A DNA stretch of 9,357 bases, taken from the NCBI GenBank assembly GCA_964578905.1, contig CAZOER010000028.1, forward strand, positions 1 through 9,357. The letters are read 5' to 3'. The position numbers and the translations under genes were made by a program. Below are positions 5,934 through 9,357 of this stretch, piece after piece. The notes under the pieces are model-generated. The model searched no databases. It saw nothing but the letters and a program-made list of their open reading frames with translations, and was not told the origin of the DNA. The DNA comes from CAZVBV01 sp964578905. Its GTDB lineage: Bacteria; Patescibacteriota; Gracilibacteria; UBA4473. How positions within the stretch are numbered: the stretch's first letter is position 1; the number at the start of each line of letters is the position of its first letter.

Positions 5934-6263
5934 TTATTTTTTCTCTTCAACCTTTTCTTCTTTCACCTCTTCTTTCTTTACAACGGCTTTCTTCGCTGTT
6001 GCTTTCTTCACTCCCATAAGTTTTGCAAGTCGTGATTTTCTTCGTCCTGCAGTGTTTTTGTGCAAGATGTTTTTCTTTGCTGCCAAATCAAGTGCTTTTT
6101 GAACTTCTGGGAAAAGTTTTTGTGCTTCTGCTGTTTTTCCAGCTTCAATAAGTGTCTCAAATTCTTTTACCAACGTTTTGTAGTTTCGTTGCGTAATAAG
6201 GTTTCGTTGTCGACGTTTATCAGATTGTCGAACTCGTTTGATAGCTGATTTGATAATTGGCAT
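5934..6263 (-). CDS. rpsT: 30S ribosomal protein S20
   Basis: Three-helix protein binding the 16S rRNA 5' domain and helix 44. The core, residues 1-83, reads MPIIKSAIKRVRQSDKRRQRN and onward through an NKTAGRRKSRLAKL-type block (here HKNTAGRRKSRLAKLM), which is diagnostic of S20. The last 26 residues (GVKKATAKKAVV, then KKEEVKEEKVEEKK) form a low-complexity Lys/Glu tail that takes the length to 109 against the usual 85-90. The start at 6263 is chosen over an in-frame ATG at 6317 because the extra 18 residues do not fit the family and would overlap the predicted -10 and -35. No Shine-Dalgarno sequence is seen. It is the only minus-strand gene in the window, convergent with lspA and divergent from tRNA-Val. 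I see no clear hairpin terminator after its stop, only an AT-rich stretch at 5912-5933. Confidence 0.93.
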   Translation of the reverse strand: MPIIKSAIKRVRQSDKRRQRNLITQRNYKTLVKEFETLIEAGKTAEAQKLFPEVQKALDLAAKKNILHKNTAGRRKSRLAKLMGVKKATAKKAVVKKEEVKEEKVEEKK

Positions 6264-6289
6264 AGGTTTGCAATTAATGTTGCGCGGGA

Positions 6290-6317
6290 AATGTATAAAT
6301 TTTGAATATAAAGTCAA
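6290..6317 (-). promoter_or_regulatory. Promoter of rpsT
   Basis: On the minus strand, -35 TTGACT (complement of 6312-6317), 16-bp spacer, -10 TACATT (complement of 6290-6295), followed by TCCCGCGC. The leader is about 19 bases. Its -35 is only 11 bp from the -35 of the divergent tRNA promoter. Confidence 0.65.
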
Positions 6318-6328
6318 GAAGCTTTTTT

Positions 6329-6357
6329 TTGACAGAGGTGAATAAAATCGCTAAAAA
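6329..6357 (+). promoter_or_regulatory. Promoter of tRNA-Val
   Basis: Consensus -35 TTGACA (6329-6334), 17-bp spacer, weak -10 TAAAAA (6352-6357). It lies 16 bases before the mature tRNA 5' end, leaving a short leader to be cut by RNase P. The -35 is strong; the -10 is uncertain. Confidence 0.5.
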
Positions 6358-6373
6358 ACACGAGCTCAATTAC

Positions 6374-6450
6374 GAGCGATTAGCTCAGCTGGCTAGAGCG
6401 CCTGCTTGACTTGCAGGAAGTCACAGGTTCGAATCCTGTATCGCTCACCA
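6374..6450 (+). tRNA. tRNA-Val (anticodon GAC)
   Basis: Full cloverleaf of 77 bases with encoded CCA: acceptor stem GAGCGAT/ATCGCTC, D arm GCTC-AGCTGGCTA-GAGC, anticodon stem CCTGC/GCAGG with loop TTGACTT, variable loop AAGTC, T arm ACAGG-TTCGAAT-CCTGT, discriminator A. The anticodon at positions 34-36 is GAC, reading GUC and GUU valine codons. Position 37, next to the anticodon, is T; a purine is usual there (E. coli tRNA-Val GAC has A in the same TTGACAT context). A terminator-like hairpin follows directly, and its 3' end is copied twice downstream. Confidence 0.95.
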
Positions 6451-6489
6451 TCAAAAAAAGCAGAGGGCTTGCCCCTCAGGTTTTTTTGA
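6451..6489 (+). terminator. Terminator hairpin of tRNA-Val
   Basis: GAGGG (6463-6467) pairs with CCCTC (6473-6477); outer arms TCAAAAAAA (6451-6459) and TTTTTTTGA (6481-6489) are also complementary. The T run directly after the GC stem makes this a good intrinsic terminator, possibly working in both directions. Confidence 0.8.
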
Positions 6490-6538
6490 TAATTGAAGGA
6501 GATGAGAACCGTTTAAGGTTCGCCGCGAAAAATGAGCG

Positions 6539-6610
6539 GAGCGATTATTTGAGCGCTCTAACAAGTTCGCTTTTGGCGAACGCAGTGACGAGTATCCTGT
6601 ATCGCTCACC
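6539..6610 (+). other. tRNA-like segment or tRNA-Val pseudogene fragment
   Basis: GAGCGATTA at 6539-6547 equals the first nine bases of tRNA-Val, and 6594-6610 equals its last 17 including CCA. The two ends can form the same 7-bp acceptor stem over a 72-base segment. The interior differs: there is a palindrome GAGCGCTC, a hairpin GTTCGC/GCGAAC (6565-6581), and no T-arm or anticodon arm. It cannot be a working elongator tRNA. It may be a decayed or mosaic copy; the short 5' match could also arise by chance from the GCGGAGCG repeat. Confidence 0.4.
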
Positions 6611-6612
6611 AT

Positions 6613-6652
6613 AAAAATCGTCCTGACCCCTTGTGGGTTTGGACGGCTTTTA
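6613..6652 (+). terminator. Terminator-like hairpin in second tandem unit
   Basis: CGTCC (6619-6623) pairs with GGACG (6641-6645) and ACCC (6626-6629) with GGGT (6635-6638), flanked by AAAAA and CTTTT. It occupies the same place after the copied tRNA end as the terminator after the real tRNA, with different stem sequence. Confidence 0.6.
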
Positions 6653-6812
6653 ATTTTGAAGGGTATGAGAACCGACCAAGGTGCTCTCCTGACGGTTCAT
6701 ACTTCACCTACTCGAGGACCACTCAATTCGCACTTCGTTCGATGATTGTCTCGATAAATAGCGGAGCGGGGCGTGAGGAGAGCATCCTGTATTCAAAGAA
6801 GGGTGGTTTGTG

Positions 6813-6818
6813 TATACT
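6813..6818 (+). promoter_or_regulatory. -10 element of lipoprotein gene, leaderless
   Basis: TATACT followed by CCGCGCA and then the ATG, seven bases downstream of the -10. The expected start site is the A of the ATG. No good -35 is seen 16-18 bases upstream. The -10 to ATG distance equals that of rnc. Confidence 0.45.
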
Positions 6819-6825
6819 CCGCGCA

Positions 6826-7452
6826 ATGAAGAAATTTGTGATTTGTACGGTAGCATTGCTCTTAACTGCTTGTGGACAGACGCCCGTCTCTATTGAACCA
6901 ATGATGCAAGCAAACCACCACGAAGAAGTGGAAGAAGCTCGACCAACAATTCCATCACATATTTTTCTGAGTGATAGTGAGGGGAATAGAGTTGGAATGG
7001 CGGTCTCTCTGCAGGATCAAATATTTGTGACGGCAGATCATTTAAAAGAGAAATACGATAAATTGTTCTGGAAGGATGCGCCTATTCATATCATTGCACG
7101 GGCATTTGAGGACGACCTCCTCTTTTTTGAACTCAATAACTGGGTGCTCGATGCGCCGAAATGGAGCGATCATCCACCAGTGCTGGGAGAGCCGATTTTT
7201 TGGATTGATGAAACATCTTCTTTAACGACAGAAGAAGTTCGTTCGATTTCTGAAAACATTGATGAAAATTCTTTGCAAACAGAGAGGATTGTCATTTCTG
7301 GTATTTCAACATTACCGAATTCAGGATCGCCAATTTTTGGAGAAAGGGGACAGGTGTTTGGGATTCTTGTTGGAGCAGACCGTTTCCAGAGCATCTCCTA
7401 CGCGGTACGATCAGATAAAATTTTGAAAATTTTAGCAGAAATTTTGGAATAA
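6826..7452 (+). CDS. Lipoprotein with trypsin/HtrA-like protease fold
   Basis: A 208-residue secreted lipoprotein. The signal MKKFVICTVALLLTAC has a consensus lipobox L13-T14-A15-C16, the substrate type of LspA. An acidic linker follows (about 17-44). The rest matches the spaced motifs of chymotrypsin-fold proteases: IFVTADHL with H72 (usual VTAAH), FEDDLLFFEL with D97 (usual DLALLKV), and PNSGSPIFGERGQVFGILVG with S166 (usual GNSGGPLxNxxGxVIGI), then SYAVRSDKI as in the YAIPSD end of HtrA proteins. A catalytic triad is therefore possible. Odd points: P164 stands where glycine normally forms the oxyanion hole, and there is no PDZ domain. It could be an active protease or a degenerate binding protein; the family link is my inference from motifs. 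The start at 6826 gives the signal peptide; the open frame upstream to 6631 is tandem repeat sequence. Repeat copy 3 begins 15 bases after the stop. Confidence 0.7.
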   Translation: MKKFVICTVALLLTACGQTPVSIEPMMQANHHEEVEEARPTIPSHIFLSDSEGNRVGMAVSLQDQIFVTADHLKEKYDKLFWKDAPIHIIARAFEDDLLFFELNNWVLDAPKWSDHPPVLGEPIFWIDETSSLTTEEVRSISENIDENSLQTERIVISGISTLPNSGSPIFGERGQVFGILVGADRFQSISYAVRSDKILKILAEILE

Positions 7453-7467
7453 AACACACACTCTCCT

Positions 7468-7659
7468 GTCATTCCGACAGAAGCGGAGGAATCCCTTCTT
7501 TTATCGAAGATTGATATCGGAAAGACTGTTCTTTTTGTAACCAAAAAGAACCAAAAAGTTTTGGGGACAAAAAAACTCGCTGACTTTGACATAGCACATT
7601 ATTGCCGAGTCCCAATGACGCTCAGACAGGTTTCGTCCCCAAACCCCCACTTGATAGCA
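7468..7659 (+). repeat. Dispersed structured repeat, copy 3
   Basis: 192 bp after the lipoprotein gene. Leading hairpin ATTCC (7471-7475) with GGAAT (7488-7492); 10-bp hairpin GTTCTTTTTG (7528-7537) with CAAAAAGAAC (7542-7551), loop TAAC; stem TTTGGGGAC (7560-7568) with GTCCCCAAA (7635-7643) enclosing ACTCG (7575-7579) with CGAGT (7606-7610). All frames on the plus strand equivalent to copy 1 remain open by chance, but no start or coding pattern supports a protein. The rpsO promoter follows 40 bases later. Confidence 0.9.
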
Positions 7660-7699
7660 ATTCAACTTTTTATTTCGACTCTTTAACTCTAAAAAAAGC

Positions 7700-7727
7700 T
7701 TGACGAAAGGGAGCGAAGCTCTACAAT
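7700..7727 (+). promoter_or_regulatory. Promoter of rpsO-pnp
   Basis: -35 TTGACG (7700-7705), 16-bp spacer, -10 TACAAT (7722-7727), followed by CTGCGCGATTT. This downstream block is nearly identical to that after the rpmE2 -10. The predicted leader is about 16 bases with no Shine-Dalgarno sequence. Confidence 0.75.
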
Positions 7728-7749
7728 CTGCGCGATTTAATTTTCTCAT

Positions 7750-8121
7750 ATGACCAAAGAAGAAACCCCAAAGACAGAAGAAAAGAAGCCCGTTGCAAAA
7801 AAAGCAACAGCAAAGGCTCCAGCGAAAAAAGCTACTAAAAAGGTTGCCACTAAAGCAAAGCCACGAGTAGCAAAGAAAGAAGTTATTAAAACGCATCAAA
7901 CACACGCGAAGGATACGGGTTCTTCTCAAGTTCAGATTGCGGTTTTGACTAACAAAATCGATATGCTTTCTGAGCACCTGAAAACACACGCCAAAGACAA
8001 GCACTCACGACGAGGGCTTATTGGTATGGTGGGGAAACGAAGAAAATTACTTCGATATTTACAAATGAACGATGCGACTCAATACGCGCAAGTTACTAAA
8101 GCACTAGGCCTCCGTAAGTAA
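7750..8121 (+). CDS. rpsO: 30S ribosomal protein S15 with Lys/Ala-rich N-terminal extension
   Basis: Primary 16S rRNA-binding protein of the small-subunit platform. The core from about residue 46 to the end matches S15: the block around D55TGSSQVQIAVLTNKID, EHLKTHAKDKHSRRGLIGMV, GKRRKLLRYLQ, and the end LGLRK. The usual length is 89 residues; this one has 123 because of about 35 extra N-terminal residues, dominated by KKPVAKKATAKAPAKKATKK, similar to histone H1-like tails. The extension is in frame with the only good start, placed directly behind a strong promoter, so it is likely to be translated. The neighbour downstream is pnp, as in many bacteria. A pyrimidine-rich TTTTCTCAT precedes the ATG in place of a Shine-Dalgarno sequence. 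Confidence 0.94.
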   Translation: MTKEETPKTEEKKPVAKKATAKAPAKKATKKVATKAKPRVAKKEVIKTHQTHAKDTGSSQVQIAVLTNKIDMLSEHLKTHAKDKHSRRGLIGMVGKRRKLLRYLQMNDATQYAQVTKALGLRK

Positions 8122-8127
8122 GAACTT

Positions 8128-8154
8128 CGTCTCGGAGTAAATCCGGGCGTTTTT
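8128..8154 (+). terminator. Terminator or attenuator hairpin between rpsO and pnp
   Basis: CGTCTCGGA (8128-8136) pairs with TCCGGGCG (8142-8149) with one bulged T and a GTAAA loop, followed by TTTTT. A second hairpin, GCAAG (8186-8190) with CTTGC (8194-8198), lies before pnp. These could partly end rpsO transcription or be processing sites. Confidence 0.55.
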
Positions 8155-8225
8155 CATTCCGAAAAATTCCTCAATTTTATTCCGAGCAAGTGTCTTGCGG
8201 AGATTATTTTTTAATCTTTTGCTCA

Positions 8226-9357
8226 ATGCAAAACACACAATCGGTTTCGGTAGAAATAGGTGGAAAGACCTTGTCCTTTGAGACAGGAAAATTGGCGTTA
8301 CTCGCGAATGGTTCCACAGTCGCTACATACGGCGACATCGTTATTCTCTGTACAGCAGGGATGACAGACACAGCCAAGGACGGAATAGACTTCTTTCCTA
8401 TGATGGTAGACTTTGATCCAAAGTTCTACGCAACAGGTAAATTTAAGGGATCACGTTTCATGAAACGAGAAGCTCGACCACCAGAGGCGGCTATTCTCAC
8501 GGCACGAATGACAGATCGTCCTCTTCGTCCAATGTTCCCAAAGATGATGCGGAACGATGTTCAAATTGTAGGAACATTGCTGCAAGCAGATAGCGTGCAC
8601 ACCACAACAGCCACTATGATTAATGCGGCTTCAATGGCATGTCTCCTCGGAGGACTTCCTTTGGAAGATGCAGTGAGTGCGGTACGAGTAGGAATGAAAG
8701 ACGATGGGTCTTACTTCCTTGATCCAACATTTGAAGAAGTAGAAAAAGGAAAACTCGATCTAATCTTAGCGGGAACTGAGGACTCAGTGCTCATGATGGA
8801 GGCTGGAGCGAATCTTATTTCTGACAAAGAAATGATCGGAGCGTTGCAGTTTGGACACGATGAAATTAAGAAAATTTGTAAGACACAAAAAGAACTTGTG
8901 AAAAAGATGGGGAACATCGAACAAAAAGTTCCGACACTTCAAGAACTCGATCCAGCAGCGAAGGAATTGGTAGATAAAACGTTAACAGAAGCAGAGTTTG
9001 AAGCGATTAAAGGAGCGGGAAAAGTAGAAATCAAACAAGCGTTGCACGACGGGGAAGAAAAACTTCTTTCTGCGTGTGCAGAGCAAATTGAAAATGGAGA
9101 AGTAAAGAAAGGAGACTTGCTCTACTTCTTTGAAAAACGATTCGCAGCAGCGATGCGAAAACGAGTATTCGACACAGGAAAACGAATCGACGCCCGAGAG
9201 GTGGACGATGTACGACCACTTCAATGTGAAGTAAGCCTTTTCCCACGAGTACACGGATCTGCGTTGTTCCAACGTGGAGAAACACAATCTTTGTCTATGA
9301 CAACATTGGGAGGTCCTGGTGATTACCAAATCATCGACGATCCAGATCAAAATGAAG
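8226..9357 (+). CDS. pnp: Polyribonucleotide nucleotidyltransferase (PNPase), 3' partial
   Basis: Phosphorolytic 3'-5' exoribonuclease that degrades mRNA and can add heteropolymeric tails. The frame is open from the ATG to the window end, giving 377 residues of a protein usually about 700 long. The first RNase PH-like domain includes SFETGKLALLANGS, DFFPMMVDF, then FKGSRFMKREARPPEAAILTAR in two runs, MTDRPLRPMFP and KLDLILAGTEDSVLMMEAGA. A helical linker domain follows (about 205-320), and the second RNase PH-like domain begins with GKRIDARE and FPRVHGSALFQRGETQ (F339 onward). The catalytic second domain core and the KH and S1 domains lie beyond the window. The start is not preceded by a Shine-Dalgarno sequence (CTTTTGCTCA). 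The rpsO-pnp order is a widespread arrangement; no convincing separate pnp promoter is visible, so read-through from rpsO is likely. Confidence 0.95.
   Translation, partial: MQNTQSVSVEIGGKTLSFETGKLALLANGSTVATYGDIVILCTAGMTDTAKDGIDFFPMMVDFDPKFYATGKFKGSRFMKREARPPEAAILTARMTDRPLRPMFPKMMRNDVQIVGTLLQADSVHTTTATMINAASMACLLGGLPLEDAVSAVRVGMKDDGSYFLDPTFEEVEKGKLDLILAGTEDSVLMMEAGANLISDKEMIGALQFGHDEIKKICKTQKELVKKMGNIEQKVPTLQELDPAAKELVDKTLTEAEFEAIKGAGKVEIKQALHDGEEKLLSACAEQIENGEVKKGDLLYFFEKRFAAAMRKRVFDTGKRIDAREVDDVRPLQCEVSLFPRVHGSALFQRGETQSLSMTTLGGPGDYQIIDDPDQNE

Larger units (their letters stand above)
6433..6792 (+). repeat. Tandem units carrying copies of the tRNA-Val 3' end
   Basis: The 19 bases ending the tRNA (6433-6451, ATCCTGTATCGCTCACCAT) recur exactly at 6594-6612, and their first nine bases recur at 6784-6792. 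Each of the first two copies is followed by a terminator-like hairpin and then by a shared block TTGAAGG..ATGAGAACCG (6493-6511 and 6656-6674, two mismatches in 19) and AAGGT. Towards the end of each unit come GCGGAGCG and GA-rich bases leading into the next ATCCTGTAT. The units are about 161 and 190 bp and otherwise diverged. This fills most of the gap between the tRNA and the lipoprotein gene; no protein gene is seen in it. Confidence 0.8.

Noticed and set aside
5716..6102. 128-residue plus-strand protein
   Set aside because: Its first part is repeat copy 2 and its second part is antisense to the well-supported rpsT gene.
6411..6614. Small protein gene of 67 residues
   Set aside because: It begins inside the tRNA and runs through the terminator and tRNA-like repeat; no start signal or family resemblance.
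6374..6792. Integrated genetic element bounded by tRNA attachment sites
   Set aside because: The copied tRNA ends are present but enclose only 160-190 bp with no integrase or cargo gene; reported instead as tandem units.
6631..6825. Longer N-terminus for the lipoprotein
   Set aside because: It would bury the signal peptide and lipobox behind 65 residues of translated tandem repeat sequence.
3089..7659. CRISPR array
   Set aside because: The repeats are about 192 bp, kilobases apart and separated by genes; there are no short regularly spaced repeats in the window.
7501..8004. 167-residue minus-strand protein
   Set aside because: Antisense to the rpsO Lys-rich extension and to repeat copy 3; the amino acid composition is an artefact of that.
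8982..9350. Minus-strand reading frames near the window end
   Set aside because: They are antisense to pnp, whose domains are clearly recognisable.

Overview
The window looks like a piece of chromosome from a Patescibacteria/CPR-type bacterium. This is an inference from several features: compact housekeeping operons, very short leaders, almost no Shine-Dalgarno sequences, a Cys-free type B L31, Lys/Ala-rich tails on ribosomal proteins, an LPXTG-anchored surface protein, and a tRNA followed by repeats copied from its own 3' end. UGA is used as a stop (rnc) and never appears inside a gene, so the UGA-glycine code of Gracilibacteria/Absconditabacteria is unlikely. A Peregrinibacteria-like lineage is possible but not proven.

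Layout. (1) 3-1049: C-terminal part of a secreted protein ending in an LPSTG sorting signal, followed by a terminator and a 194-base gap with two AACCCGGGTT palindromes. (2) 1244-3078: a tight operon of rpmE2 (L31B), a six-segment membrane protein of unknown function, rpmF (L32) and nusB. (3) 3352-5147: rnc (RNase III), overlapping by ATGA with pabB (aminodeoxychorismate synthase component I). (4) 5235-5669: lspA (signal peptidase II). (5) 5934-6263, minus strand: rpsT (S20), divergent from a tRNA-Val(GAC) gene at 6374-6450. (6) 6433-6792: two degenerate tandem units, each beginning with a copy of the tRNA 3' end and a terminator-like hairpin; the first unit contains a tRNA-like segment. (7) 6826-7452: a lipoprotein resembling a trypsin/HtrA-fold protease. 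(8) 7750-9357: rpsO (S15) and the first half of pnp, which runs off the window.

Three same-orientation copies of a structured repeat of about 192 bp follow the stop codons of nusB, lspA and the lipoprotein gene. A short hairpin relic of the same kind follows pabB. One repeat hairpin shows a compensatory base-pair change between copies, so structure rather than coding appears to be conserved.

How the genes fit together. Most genes serve translation and RNA metabolism: L31, L32, S20, S15, tRNA-Val, NusB (rRNA antitermination), RNase III (rRNA and mRNA processing) and PNPase (RNA decay). LspA would mature lipoproteins such as the one encoded 1.2 kb downstream. Several promoters share a 16-17 bp spacer, a TACAAT-like -10 and a GCGC block at the start site, which suggests common growth-linked control. 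The strongest candidates for undescribed biology are the dispersed structured repeat and the tRNA-derived tandem units.
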